The notes beneath the pieces are model-generated. The model did not search any database. It saw only the letters and a program-made list of their open reading frames with translations, and was not told the origin of the DNA. A stretch of 64,000 bases of DNA, taken from assembly GCA_015493745.1 (NCBI GenBank), contig WGCN01000216.1, forward strand, positions 1-64,000, given 5' to 3'. The position numbers and the translations under genes are program-made. Position 1 is the first letter of the stretch, and every line of letters starts with the position of its first letter. Of the stretch, positions 52,843 through 62,064 are shown one piece after another. This DNA comes from Calditrichales bacterium. GTDB lineage: Bacteria; Calditrichota; Calditrichia; Calditrichales; J004.

Positions 52843-55285
52843 AGCGCAGGCCCCCGAAGAAGTTCCGTACGGCCCCCGGAAAAAAGGCGTTTCCTTCGCC
52901 ATAGGACCAGTAACGGTTATCCAGCATATTGTTAACCTGGAAGTACAAGGTTATCGATCCGGAAGGGAGCAGATTGCGGAAAGTGTAGCTGCCGTTGAAG
53001 TTGAGCAGGGTATAAGCCTCTACACGGTTTTGCTCATTTTTAAAATTATCCGTGTATTGCGCGCCCACATATTTGGCCAACAAACTCAGATAGACCCCCC
53101 GCTCCCGGTAGGTCAAACGGCCGTTGGCCACCAGATCGGGAAACCCGGCGATGGGATTTTCGCTAAGATCGGTCTTCTGCCCGCTGCTGTTAAACACCGC
53201 ATAGGTAACCAGCTTGTTGCGGCTGTAGGAGACATTCCCGCTAAAAGCCAGTTGCGGCATGATGTTCCAGCGTCCGGACAGTTCAAGGCCGTAATGAAGG
53301 GTGCGTTCGGCGTTGCCCGTGCGTGGCTGACCAAAACGATCCAGTCCGCCTTTTTTTACGATCTCATTGAGAAAATCCATATAGTATACGTTAACATTGA
53401 TGTTGCCCCACTCCTGCAGCAACCGGTAACCGATATCGATACCGCTGAGCGTTTCCGGCTTTACCAGCGGACGGCTAAAGTCGTAGGTACCGTCATCCTT
53501 AAGCTCGAATTCGGGGAGTACCGCGCCCCAGGAGGCGGGCGTGCTGGCTTCTCCGGCGTCATACAGGTTTTTTAACCGCGGTTCACGCGAGGTGCTGTAC
53601 AGGCTGAAATAGGCCCGGCTGTTTTTGTTTATGACCATATTCAGCCCCATGCGCGGATTGATGAACAGATAGGGTACGTTGAAAGAGTTTCCGACAAAGG
53701 CCTCGTCAAAAATGCGGTAGTTTTTATAGGTCAGCTGCATATCGGCCTGAATGTTAATCCTGTCCGACCAGCGGTAATTCTGATGATAATAAAGAGAGGC
53801 AATTTCCTTGCCGCCGCGATAGGAATAGTAACGTCGGGCGTCATCACCTGTCACGGAAGCCGGCAACCCGCTTCCCTTTTGCAAGCGGCCCCAGTGCAGG
53901 GAACGATGATAGCGCAGCTCGGCGCCGATCAGTATTTCGCCCTGGCGGTTGTTCAGTTTTACCTGTGGCAGCCAGCCGATCTGACTGTTTTCCACCCAGG
54001 CACGGATCAGGGCATCCCCGGGGATGGTCAGGGTACTGTCATACCCGTAAGCCGGTGTCAGGCGGAAATATTCCGGCGTACCCCAACTGCCGTCATAATC
54101 AAAATATCCGGCCCCATTAATGTAAAAGAGGGTATTGTTAAGCTGCCATTCTTTATTAATCTGCCATTCGTGCAAAAGCTCCACATGGGGCTGGCTGAAG
54201 GATTCGGTTTCGTCGGAGCGGCGCTCGCCAAAATAAGCCACCTTTTTTCCGGTGGAGTCCACGCCGAAATAGCTCCAGTTGGCCCGGCGCAGCTTATCAT
54301 CATTGTTGACAAACCGGGGCAGACCGTTGTAAACCAGCCCGTCGCGAATCGGACCGCCGTAAAAATGGAGGCGCAGGCTGCTGTTTTTATCATAACGGGC
54401 GGCGCCGATAAAAAAGCTTTTAAAATCCACCCAGGCCCGGTCCCGGTAACCGTCGCTGGTAATCTGCGAAGCCCGGCCGTAGATCAGGTAATGATCCGCC
54501 ATCAGCCCGCTGTTAAAATAGAAAGACTTCTTCTCCGTATTGAAGGAGCCGCGGCCAAAATCGGCCTTCAGCTTAAGGGTGGGGGAGAAATGGTCGGTTT
54601 TAATGTTAATGGAACCGCCGATGGCGGCCGGACCGTAAAAGGCATTGCCCGCGCCGCGCTGGCTTTGTATGGATTGAATGTTGGCACCCAGATCGGGAAA
54701 GTTGACCCAGTAAACATTGTGATCCTCGGGATCGTTTTGCGGCACGCCGTTGATCATTACCGCGATGCGGCGCTGATCGAAGCCGCGTATGGAAAGATAG
54801 TTGTAGCCGATGCCGTTGCCCCCTTCGGAATAAAAGGTGGTGGAGGGCAGCTCGGCCAAAAGTTCGGGAATATCCTGGGTGGTGTAACGCCGGCTCAGCT
54901 CTTCCTTGCGGATTTCGCTGTAGGTGGTACTGCTGGCCGGATCGTTTACCTGGGTAGCGACGGCGGTAACAATGGGTCCGTCCAGAATACGCCGGCTGAG
55001 CATGATGGTTAGGGAGGTGTCACGCCGGGTCTGGATTTCAACCTCCTTTTCTGCGTAGCCCACATAACTGGCGATCAGATAGTGCTTTTTCCCGGCAGGC
55101 AGTTGTAAACGGAAGGCGCCCCGCAGATTGCTGGACGTCCCCACGGCGGCGTTTTTAAGATAAAGGTTTACCCCCTCCAGCGGCTCATGGTTTTCCGCCG
55201 AAAGAACCTTGCCACTGACCACCACTGTTTGGCTCCAGCCGAACGAAATCGTAAGCAGGCATAAAAAAATTATCGATTTACTCAA
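52829..55285 (-). CDS. TonB-dependent outer membrane receptor, likely for thiamine
   Basis: About 818 residues. A TTG at 55285 is proposed as start: it has AAAGGA upstream and gives the signal SKSIIFLCLLTISFGWS. The first in-frame ATG (55333) lies inside the riboswitch terminator hairpin and is unlikely to be used. After the signal come a carboxypeptidase-regulatory-like beta sandwich (about 20-95), a plug domain (IPELLAELPSTTFY, SIRGFDQRRIAVMINGVPQN) and a 22-strand-type barrel ending in an aromatic residue (RYAFE). The TPP riboswitch makes thiamine or a derivative the likely ligand. Energy comes from TonB, whose gene is not in this window. Confidence 0.9.
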   Translation of the reverse strand: MSKSIIFLCLLTISFGWSQTVVVSGKVLSAENHEPLEGVNLYLKNAAVGTSSNLRGAFRLQLPAGKKHYLIASYVGYAEKEVEIQTRRDTSLTIMLSRRILDGPIVTAVATQVNDPASSTTYSEIRKEELSRRYTTQDIPELLAELPSTTFYSEGGNGIGYNYLSIRGFDQRRIAVMINGVPQNDPEDHNVYWVNFPDLGANIQSIQSQRGAGNAFYGPAAIGGSINIKTDHFSPTLKLKADFGRGSFNTEKKSFYFNSGLMADHYLIYGRASQITSDGYRDRAWVDFKSFFIGAARYDKNSSLRLHFYGGPIRDGLVYNGLPRFVNNDDKLRRANWSYFGVDSTGKKVAYFGERRSDETESFSQPHVELLHEWQINKEWQLNNTLFYINGAGYFDYDGSWGTPEYFRLTPAYGYDSTLTIPGDALIRAWVENSQIGWLPQVKLNNRQGEILIGAELRYHRSLHWGRLQKGSGLPASVTGDDARRYYSYRGGKEIASLYYHQNYRWSDRINIQADMQLTYKNYRIFDEAFVGNSFNVPYLFINPRMGLNMVINKNSRAYFSLYSTSREPRLKNLYDAGEASTPASWGAVLPEFELKDDGTYDFSRPLVKPETLSGIDIGYRLLQEWGNINVNVYYMDFLNEIVKKGGLDRFGQPRTGNAERTLHYGLELSGRWNIMPQLAFSGNVSYSRNKLVTYAVFNSSGQKTDLSENPIAGFPDLVANGRLTYRERGVYLSLLAKYVGAQYTDNFKNEQNRVEAYTLLNFNGSYTFRNLLPSGSITLYFQVNNMLDNRYWSYGEGNAFFPGAVRNFFGGLRYAFE

Positions 55286-55321
55286 GCGTTTCCATCCTTT
55301 GGCATCCCTGCCGGTTGATAT

Positions 55322-55352
55322 AAAAAAAGCCATCCCGAATCGGAATGGCTTT
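55322..55352 (-). terminator. Terminator of the TPP riboswitch
   Basis: On the minus strand AAAGCCATTCC and GGGATGGCTTT pair (one mismatch) around GATTC and run into seven T. It lies directly between the aptamer and the receptor gene, the usual place for a TPP-controlled transcription terminator. Confidence 0.85.
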
Positions 55353-55366
55353 TAAAGAGTTTTTAA

Positions 55367-55440
55367 CGCTCCCTCCGCCGGTATTATCCGGATCAGGTTG
55401 TAAGGGTATGTTCTCAGTCCGCCAGACGGACACCCCTGCA
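55367..55440 (-). ncRNA. TPP riboswitch (THI element)
   Basis: Read on the minus strand the conserved THI-box blocks occur in order: GGGGTG, CTGAGA, ACCCTT, ACCTGATC, GGATAATACCGGCG and AGGGA. This is the thiamine-pyrophosphate aptamer. When bound it should favour the terminator just downstream and lower expression of the receptor, kinase and symporter genes. Confidence 0.96.
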
Positions 55441-55494
55441 TGGATTTTTATTTGTGCAAATTTACAAAGAATATTTCAGAATGCAAGCATACAG

Positions 55495-55935
55495 CTATTT
55501 ATCAAGAGCCTCCTTTACCGCCTTTAACTCACTCAGGCGTTTTTCAATCTGCTCCTCCAGGCGCTCGATTTGCCGGCGGATACTTTCCTCTGCTTCTATC
55601 CTGGGCTTACGCCGTTCGCGGGCGGCAATATCATTTATGGCCAATTGAATCAATTCGATCTGATTGTTGTAGTTTTTGATTTCATCAATCAGCATGGGCA
55701 GGGTTTCATGCGTCCGCAGCCGCTCCGGATTGTTTTCCTGCAGAAAGGGGTAGACGGTGGTGCCCAGCAGCATAAACTTCTTGTCGCGCGCGCTTTCCAA
55801 CTGATGTTTTTCAAAGCGCAGCTTGGCAATTTTACCGTAATCTTCGGCAATGTCCTTAAGGGTAATGGCATTGCTCTTTACGGAAATATAGTTCTCCCCA
55901 AAACTTTTCTTCAATTTTTCCAGAATTTCTTTCAT
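55495..55935 (-). CDS. Helical coiled-coil protein of unknown function
   Basis: 146 residues, highly charged, with no signal peptide. Two coiled-coil segments are likely: about 45-60 and 80-146 (RRQIERLEEQIEKRLSEL). Its start has GGAAG upstream and it ends shortly before the riboswitch unit. It is transcribed in the same direction as the thiamine operon but lies upstream of its riboswitch. No family was recognised. Confidence 0.6.
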   Translation of the reverse strand: MKEILEKLKKSFGENYISVKSNAITLKDIAEDYGKIAKLRFEKHQLESARDKKFMLLGTTVYPFLQENNPERLRTHETLPMLIDEIKNYNNQIELIQLAINDIAARERRKPRIEAEESIRRQIERLEEQIEKRLSELKAVKEALDK

Positions 55936-56086
55936 TTATCAGGCTTCCTTTTCGATTTTATTAAAGCGCTCTTTTGTACGCTTCGTCTTGTTTGATTATA
56001 TTTTACAAAATATATGGGATAAAATGTATTTTTGTTAGCCGGGTTCCGTTTCCCGTCAATTTTTATGTTTACTATCCGGGGAAGAT

Positions 56087-57832
56087 ATGAAGTCAAAAAA
56101 AACCATTCTGGTTGTGGAAGATGAAGAACCGATCCTGCTGGCCCTGCAACGTATTCTTGAACTCAGCGGGCAATATGAAGTGATAACCGCCGGGGATGGT
56201 GAACAGGGGCTGGATGCCCTGAAGCGCGTTGTGCCCGATATGATCATTTCCGATATCAGCATGCCCAATATGAACGGTCTCGATTTTTGTAAGCGCGTGC
56301 GTGACAATCCCATAACGGAGTCCACCCCCTTTATCTTTCTTACCGCCAAAAAAGAAAAAATGGTGGAGGGTATCTCCGCCGGTGGCGATGATTTTCTGCT
56401 CAAGCCGTTTAGCGTGGATGAGGTTCTGGTTAAGATCGAAGCTATTTTCCGCCGGGTAGCCAAATCTAAAATTCAGGCTCTGCAGCATAAGGGCCTGATC
56501 GAAGATATCCCCGTGGATAACATTCTTGAGCTGTGTCTGAAGGAAAGTATTTCCGGCGAACTGATTTTACAAAGCGAGGGTAAGGTGGGAATTGTTCGCC
56601 TGGCCAATGGCGATATCCTTGGTGTGGAGATTGAAGACGCCCGTGACGATGCCGCCCTCGATATCTTGCGTCTCTGGAAAAAGGGAACCTTTGTTATCCG
56701 TCCCTCGGAAATAAAGATCGGTAAGGATATACATACCCATCACGCGGAAGTGGACTTGAGCAAGGCCGTTGAAATCAGTGATAATATCTGGTGGGTCGGC
56801 GCGGCCCACACCGACAGCCGGGGACAAAAGAACAGTTATCTGGCCATATACAAAACAGACCGCCAACCCATACACCTTTTGGTGGATCCGGGATCGCCCA
56901 TTCATCTCAATGAAATCACGCATAAGACGGGACAGGTGATCGGTGACGCTTCGCGAATTAATCTTTATTTGCTGTCCGCCGGTAGTGCCGATGTGGCCCT
57001 GAACAGCATGTTTGTGCGTAAAATGAATCCCCGGGCCATCTGTATTACCAGCCGGGTCGCCTGGGAGCAGCAGATACGCCATTTCGAGATACCCGAGGAA
57101 AGTGTTAAAAAAATAAATCTTACCGGAATATATAAATTAAAACTGGCTTCGGGAAACCGGCTGATTATTTTACCGGCACCCTTTTCACCGCAGCCCGGTG
57201 CCTTTATGACCTATGACCAGAAGCGGCGTATTCTGTTCAGTGGAAACCTTTTTTCCTCATACACCGCGGGAAGTGACCGGACTGCCGCCTATCTTTATGC
57301 CGTGGAGGAGGACTGGAACGGCATGTTGCGTTTTCATCTGGAGCGGTTTCCCTCGGCAACGGTCATACATTCCCTTTTGGCGATGATCGCCACCCTGGAT
57401 CCCGCGCCCCGGGTTATCGCCCCACGATACGGACGGCTGATACGCGAAGAACAGATGGATTACTTTACCGACCGTCTGGCCGGCATGGACTGGGGCTATA
57501 ACAGCAAAAACGCCTATCAAAACAAGGAAGACCGGCTGGTCATTCAGGCGGCCAATAACGTATTGGAACAGGTTCAGGATGAAATGTCTCTCGATGAGGC
57601 CATTGCCAAACTGCAAAGCGATGATTATATGGCCGGTCATGTGCTGTTTAAGGGAACGCAAATCGAACGTTTATTATGCGAGGGGGCGGTCTTCTACCCG
57701 GCTTTTATCCGTATACTTTCGCAAGACCTCTCCGAGGCCGCCGCCAACAAGATAAAAACGACGGCGTTGAAGGCCGCTTACAATCTGGGCCTGCAACTGC
57801 CCGACCTGGCGGAAAAGGAGTCGCCGGTCTAA
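56087..57832 (+). CDS. Response regulator with DUF4388 and a metal-site-depleted ODP-like domain
   Basis: 581 residues. Residues 1-122 are a receiver with D56, T86 and K106. Residues about 130-210 resemble DUF4388/PATAN (GELILQSEGKVGIVRLANGD). Residues about 230-460 follow the flavodiiron/ODP metallo-beta-lactamase-like fold: NSYLAIY, HLLVDPGSP, LILPAPFSPQPGAFMTYD and RILFSGNLFSSY. Functional members have His and Asp ligands in SHQDPD, PFLHFPGNF, FSGDLF and APSHG. Here these read SAGSAD, PFSPQPGAF (P368), FSGNLF (N387) and APRYG (Y448), so the diiron site should be lost. The last 120 residues are helical. The role is probably signal binding or protein interaction. Confidence 0.8.
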   Translation: MKSKKTILVVEDEEPILLALQRILELSGQYEVITAGDGEQGLDALKRVVPDMIISDISMPNMNGLDFCKRVRDNPITESTPFIFLTAKKEKMVEGISAGGDDFLLKPFSVDEVLVKIEAIFRRVAKSKIQALQHKGLIEDIPVDNILELCLKESISGELILQSEGKVGIVRLANGDILGVEIEDARDDAALDILRLWKKGTFVIRPSEIKIGKDIHTHHAEVDLSKAVEISDNIWWVGAAHTDSRGQKNSYLAIYKTDRQPIHLLVDPGSPIHLNEITHKTGQVIGDASRINLYLLSAGSADVALNSMFVRKMNPRAICITSRVAWEQQIRHFEIPEESVKKINLTGIYKLKLASGNRLIILPAPFSPQPGAFMTYDQKRRILFSGNLFSSYTAGSDRTAAYLYAVEEDWNGMLRFHLERFPSATVIHSLLAMIATLDPAPRVIAPRYGRLIREEQMDYFTDRLAGMDWGYNSKNAYQNKEDRLVIQAANNVLEQVQDEMSLDEAIAKLQSDDYMAGHVLFKGTQIERLLCEGAVFYPAFIRILSQDLSEAAANKIKTTALKAAYNLGLQLPDLAEKESPV

Positions 57833-57854
57833 GCGGAAACGGGACAGGTTTTTT

Positions 57855-58481
57855 TTATCGGGACAAGGAAAATAAACGGTGGAATTCCTCTTTTCCCTTG
57901 TTCGTCAGATAGGGATAAAGCTCTCCCGCGATAAGCTGTGCGTAGGCGGCCACGGTGTCCCGGTCGATTGTTTTTTCAACCGCTTCCGCCGAAGCCATCC
58001 AAAAGTCCGCCAATATCTGAAAGCGTTTGTACAAGAGCCGATGTTCACCGGCAAAGGACGCGTCACGCATCAGGCCCCCGTGAACCAGGCCGGCGAAGAT
58101 AAGCTTAAACTGCTTCTCTCTTTTTTGGCTCAGTTTTCCGTAATGTTGGCGGATGGTGCCGTTTTCACGCATAATGTGCACAAAGTCGAGCAGGAAAAAG
58201 CGGTATTCATAAAAAGAATCCATTATCCGGTTCATAATTTCAAAAAGCTGTTCCAGAGGACTCTCTTCCCCGGCACTCTTTTCCATTTCCATGTCTATCC
58301 TTGCCACCAACTGAAAATAGAGGGCCTCGATGATTTCGTCCCGCTTTTTGTAATGATAATTTAAGTTACCCTGGCTGATACCCATCTCTTTGGCTATGGC
58401 GCGCAGGGTTACCCGCGGCAAGCCCTGCCGGTTAAACAGGGTCAGGGCGGTGTGCAGAATTTTTTCCCTGGTATCTTTCAT
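57855..58481 (-). CDS. TetR/AcrR family transcriptional regulator
   Basis: 208 residues. The helix-turn-helix region is clear: VTLRAIAKEMGISQGNLNYH at about residues 24-43. The C-terminal ligand domain is helical, of unknown inducer. It is divergent from the DUF2867-monooxygenase pair with 78 bases between, containing two 22-bp repeats that are likely its operators. It probably represses both itself and the oxidase pair. Confidence 0.9.
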   Translation of the reverse strand: MKDTREKILHTALTLFNRQGLPRVTLRAIAKEMGISQGNLNYHYKKRDEIIEALYFQLVARIDMEMEKSAGEESPLEQLFEIMNRIMDSFYEYRFFLLDFVHIMRENGTIRQHYGKLSQKREKQFKLIFAGLVHGGLMRDASFAGEHRLLYKRFQILADFWMASAEAVEKTIDRDTVAAYAQLIAGELYPYLTNKGKEEFHRLFSLSR

Positions 58482-58498
58482 GGCGGGAATATAATAAA

Positions 58499-58548
58499 TT
58501 TTAGTATTATTGACCTAATCATTTTATTTTAGTAGCTTTGACCTAAAA
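58499..58548. promoter_or_regulatory. Tandem 22-bp repeats, likely TetR operator
   Basis: Two related 22-bp units, 58499-58520 and 58527-58548, start 28 bases apart. Both read TTTTAGTA, four or so variable bases, then TTGACCTAA. The second is also flanked by TTTTAG and CTAAAA as an inverted repeat. They lie between the TetR and DUF2867 genes. Confidence 0.6.
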
Positions 58549-58559
58549 CAAGGAGAGTC

Positions 58560-59063
58560 ATGTTTAACGGAATACTAAAAGCCGAGATACCGGCCGCGAG
58601 TGTTTGTGCTGACTATCTTACCGGCGTTGATTACCGGGATGCCTTTTGCGCCCGCCTCGCCGACAGCGCCCGGCCCATCGGGGATATCTATGTCGCCCTG
58701 TTTGCCCACAGTCCGGGATGGATAAACGCCCTGATGGCCGTCAGAAATAAACTGGCCGGCTTTCTGGGGCTGGATGACTACAATAACGCGGCCTCCATCA
58801 CCCGGGAGGGACTTAAGGTCGGCGCCAGGTCCGGTCTTTTTTTGATATATGCCATCGGGGAAAATGAAATTATTGCCGGTGAGGATGACCGGCATCTTAA
58901 CTTCAGGGTGTCTGTTTATAAGCAAAACGACGAGGTGGTAATCAGTACAATGGTTAAATACAACAACCGCCTGGGACGCCTGTATATGAGGCTGATCCGG
59001 CCATTTCACAAAATGGTTGTAATGGCCATGCTGCACAAAGCCATAAAGGAAAAGAGAATATGA
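58560..59063 (+). CDS. DUF2867 family protein
   Basis: 167 residues, soluble, matching DUF2867 in length and in its motifs: [31 protein letters not shown], and the C-terminal [23 protein letters not shown]2867 proteins often lie with oxidoreductases, sometimes fused to a SDR-type domain; their own activity is unknown. The ribosome binding site AAGGAGAG is strong. Its stop overlaps the next gene's start by four bases. Confidence 0.88.
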   Translation: MFNGILKAEIPAASVCADYLTGVDYRDAFCARLADSARPIGDIYVALFAHSPGWINALMAVRNKLAGFLGLDDYNNAASITREGLKVGARSGLFLIYAIGENEIIAGEDDRHLNFRVSVYKQNDEVVISTMVKYNNRLGRLYMRLIRPFHKMVVMAMLHKAIKEKRI

Positions 59064-60184
59064 AGATCATGATAATCGGCGCCGGTGTTGCCGGCCTGAC
59101 CAGTGCCCTGGCCCTGCGGCAACAGGGGTTTACGGTTGAAATTTATGAAGGCGCTCCCGCCTTTCGCGAGGGGTCGGGAATCAATCTGGCTCCCAACGCC
59201 ATGCAGGTGTACAGGCGTCTGGGTTTGTATGATGATATCTTACAACATTCCTGTGAAACCCGGATAATGAAGATAACCGATAAGAACTTTAAAACCATCT
59301 CCTCGGTTGGCTTTGACAGCACGGAGCAGCGTTATGGGGTAAAAAATGTGGCCATACACCGGGCCGTGTTGCATAAGCTGCTGATAAAAAAGCTGGCCGA
59401 CACCAGGCTGCATATGGGAAAAAAACTGCATGATTTAAGGGAGCATGGCGAGGGCGTTCAGTTAGATTTTACGGACGGAACATCCGATAGCTGTGATTTG
59501 CTGATAGGCGCCGACGGCATTCACTCGAGGGTGCGTAAAACTCTCTTCCCCGGCTCCCGGCTCAGGGATGCCGGTCAGTTGTGCTGGCGAGGGCTTTCCG
59601 CCGCCAAAACAGACGGTTGGTTTGAGCATGAACTCAATGAAATCTGGGATGGGAAGGGGCGTTTTGGTTTTGTACCCGTGGCCGCCGGTACGGTTTATTG
59701 GTACGCCCTTATCAATAAAAAAGGCCAAAAGGGCGACACACGTTTTCCGCACCGGCTTTTTTCCGCTTTCAATCCAACCGTCAGTGATTTTATTGCCCGG
59801 ACAGAACCGGAAGAAATTCTTTTTAATGAAATATGGGATCTGAAGCCTTTAAACCGCTGGTACCGGGGGCGGGTATGCCTTGTGGGGGATGCGGCGCACG
59901 CAACGACACCCAATATGGGGCAGGGGGCATGTCAGGCCATCGAAAGCGCCCTGGCCCTGAGTTTATGTTTAAAAAGGGAGATGTCTTTGGAACGGGCTCT
60001 GGCCTGCTATCAGGCCCTACGCATAAAAAAAGCCCACCTGGTTACCCAAACCAGCCGGCAGGTTGGCAGGCTGGCCCAAACGGATAATCCCTTGCTCTAC
60101 ACGCTGAGAAACCTAATGGTTCCGCTCATCCCGGATCGTTTGACGGAACGGCAGAACCGGAGAGTGTTTGATCTGAATTTTTAA
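59060..60184 (+). CDS. FAD-dependent monooxygenase (PHBH-like)
   Basis: 374 residues. FAD-binding motifs of the p-hydroxybenzoate hydroxylase family are complete: [15 protein letters not shown] at the start, [13 protein letters not shown] (the DG motif) and [18 protein letters not shown] (the GD motif). Family members hydroxylate aromatic or polyketide-type compounds with NAD(P)H and oxygen. The gene overlaps the DUF2867 gene and is controlled by the divergent TetR gene, which suggests a response to a xenobiotic or aromatic compound, for example a drug-modifying enzyme. The substrate is not known. Confidence 0.9.
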   Translation: MKIMIIGAGVAGLTSALALRQQGFTVEIYEGAPAFREGSGINLAPNAMQVYRRLGLYDDILQHSCETRIMKITDKNFKTISSVGFDSTEQRYGVKNVAIHRAVLHKLLIKKLADTRLHMGKKLHDLREHGEGVQLDFTDGTSDSCDLLIGADGIHSRVRKTLFPGSRLRDAGQLCWRGLSAAKTDGWFEHELNEIWDGKGRFGFVPVAAGTVYWYALINKKGQKGDTRFPHRLFSAFNPTVSDFIARTEPEEILFNEIWDLKPLNRWYRGRVCLVGDAAHATTPNMGQGACQAIESALALSLCLKREMSLERALACYQALRIKKAHLVTQTSRQVGRLAQTDNPLLYTLRNLMVPLIPDRLTERQNRRVFDLNF

Positions 60185-60319
60185 AGACCACCGGTGAAGG
60201 CCGTCCCGGTTCATAAAGGATGGCCGGGGATTTGGCGATCTGAATTTCTACCGTTATATTATCCCTTCGGATACTAAAACAGGATACGCCCGACCGGGCA
60301 ACATCGTAAGGTGGCAGAT

Positions 60320-61633
60320 ATGACGAAGATAAAAAAGCTCAGTTTAATTGAGGTCATTTCCATGGCCGTGGGCACCATGATCGGGGCCAGTATTTTTTCC
60401 ATTTTCGGTTTGGGCGCGGGTATTGCCGGACAGGATCTGCCCGAAGCCTTTTTACTTTCCGCCTTTTACGCCCTGGTTGTGGCTTACTCTTATGCCTATT
60501 TGGGCTCTAAAATCATCTCCAATGCCGGGCCCATTGCCTTTATCCTTAAAGGTTTTGGGGATAATATCATCACCGGTGCCCTGAGCATTTTGATGTGGCT
60601 GACCTATGTGGTTTCCATATCACTTTTTGTAAAGGGTTTTGCCGGTTATTTTCTTCCGTTGTTTCATTTTCAGGCCGGTGGCTGGCACGCCGGTGTGGTG
60701 GAAACGGTACTGATTCTCTTTTTTACCGCGCTGAATTTTGGCGGCAGCAAGGCCGTGGGTAAGGCGGAGTTTTATATCGTACTTACCAAAATTACCATTT
60801 TGCTCATTTTTATACTGGGCGGTTTTATGACCATAAAAGGATCGCTGGTTCAACCGCTTGTGGATCAGACCCATCTGGGCGGCCTGCTTAACGCCTCGGT
60901 GATTTTCTTTTTATCCTACATGGGCTTCGGGTTGATCACCAACGCTTCCGAAAGCATGGACAACCCGCAAAAGAATGTCCCCCGGGCCATCTTTATCAGC
61001 ATTCTTTTTGTTATGATCATCTATGTACTCATATCGCTGGTTACTATCGGCAACCTGCCATTGGAGGAGATTGTCAGGGCGCAGGAGAATGCCCTGGCCG
61101 AGGCGGCACGGCCCTTTTTAGGCTCCGCCGGGTTTTTACTTATCTCCGTCGGCGCTCTCTTTTCCATCTCTTCCGCTTTGAATGCCACCCTGTTCGGTGG
61201 TGCCAATATTGCCTATTCCCTGGCCAGGGATGGCGAACTGCCGGAGGTTTTTGAACGCAAGGTTTGGTTTGGCTCAACGGAGGGCCTGTTTATTACAGCG
61301 GGACTGGGCTTGATCTTTGCCCTCTTTTTTAACCTGAATGCCATTGCCTCCATCACCAGCACCGTGTTTACGGTTATTTATATCTTTGTTTTGATTTCCC
61401 ATTTCAGGATAAGCAAACAGGTAGGGGGCAACCGGGTATTGATCACTTTTAACCTAATCGTTCTGACGGGGGTTTTCCTGGCCTTGCTACGCTATCAGTG
61501 GCAGACGCAAATCGACACCTTTTATGCCACACTGGTTATTTTTGCCGCCGCGTTGTTGATTGAATATCTGTATCGCAGGATGAAAGGACGGATATTTCGG
61601 GAAGGGAATCCGGATGGCGCACCGGATATGTAG
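60320..61633 (+). CDS. Amino acid permease (APC superfamily)
   Basis: 437 residues from ATG at 60320; AAGGTGG at 60308-60314 is a good ribosome binding site and also covers the GTG start at 60311. The protein has about 12 membrane helices. APC signatures are SLIEVISMAVGTMIGASIFS in helix 1 and the SYMGFGLITNASESMDNPQ region after helix 6. The substrate, an amino acid or polyamine, cannot be told. It stands alone and converges on the Nudix operon. Confidence 0.9.
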   Translation: MTKIKKLSLIEVISMAVGTMIGASIFSIFGLGAGIAGQDLPEAFLLSAFYALVVAYSYAYLGSKIISNAGPIAFILKGFGDNIITGALSILMWLTYVVSISLFVKGFAGYFLPLFHFQAGGWHAGVVETVLILFFTALNFGGSKAVGKAEFYIVLTKITILLIFILGGFMTIKGSLVQPLVDQTHLGGLLNASVIFFLSYMGFGLITNASESMDNPQKNVPRAIFISILFVMIIYVLISLVTIGNLPLEEIVRAQENALAEAARPFLGSAGFLLISVGALFSISSALNATLFGGANIAYSLARDGELPEVFERKVWFGSTEGLFITAGLGLIFALFFNLNAIASITSTVFTVIYIFVLISHFRISKQVGGNRVLITFNLIVLTGVFLALLRYQWQTQIDTFYATLVIFAAALLIEYLYRRMKGRIFREGNPDGAPDM

Positions 61634-61653
61634 GAAAAGACCGCCCGTGACGG

Positions 61654-62064
61654 CTATCCTCTTTTTCCGTTTACCAGCCGCTCAATCAAGGCCTTGTCGG
61701 CCTCGGGGAAGTTAAAACCTTTCAGCTCGTGCAACTCCACCCAGCGATAGTCGTCAATCTCATCGGGGATAACGGTTTGCGGCTCGCGACTCAGGTTGCA
61801 GGTGTAAAAATTCAGGCGTACCGTCTTTTCGGGGAATTCGGCGATCTCCTGCCAGAAGAGTTTTCCCACCCGTACATCCAGGCCGGTCTCCTCGCGTATT
61901 TCACGTACCAGGGCCTGTTGATCATTCTCTCCCTCATCCACCTTCCCGCCGGGGAACTCCCACATACCGCCCAGATGCACATGGGCCGGTCGCTTGGTGA
62001 TAAGAAGCTGATCCTTGCTGTTGCGGATAATGGCCGCCACCACGGCCAGCGGAGGACGGGTCAT
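61654..62064 (-). CDS. Nudix hydrolase (MutT-like)
   Basis: 136 residues. The Nudix box is complete: GGKVDEGENDQQALVREIRE, then ETGL (pattern GX5EX7REUXEEXGU). The N-terminus VVAAIIRNSKDQLLITKR and the FNFPEADKAL end match MutT/NUDT-type enzymes, which remove oxidised nucleotides such as 8-oxo-dGTP. Its start overlaps the stop of the TPR gene by one base, so translation is coupled. Confidence 0.92.
   Translation of the reverse strand: MTRPPLAVVAAIIRNSKDQLLITKRPAHVHLGGMWEFPGGKVDEGENDQQALVREIREETGLDVRVGKLFWQEIAEFPEKTVRLNFYTCNLSREPQTVIPDEIDDYRWVELHELKGFNFPEADKALIERLVNGKRG

Noticed and set aside
53783-55012. A 409-codon open frame on the plus strand
   Set aside because: It is antisense to the TonB-dependent receptor and has no recognisable motif.
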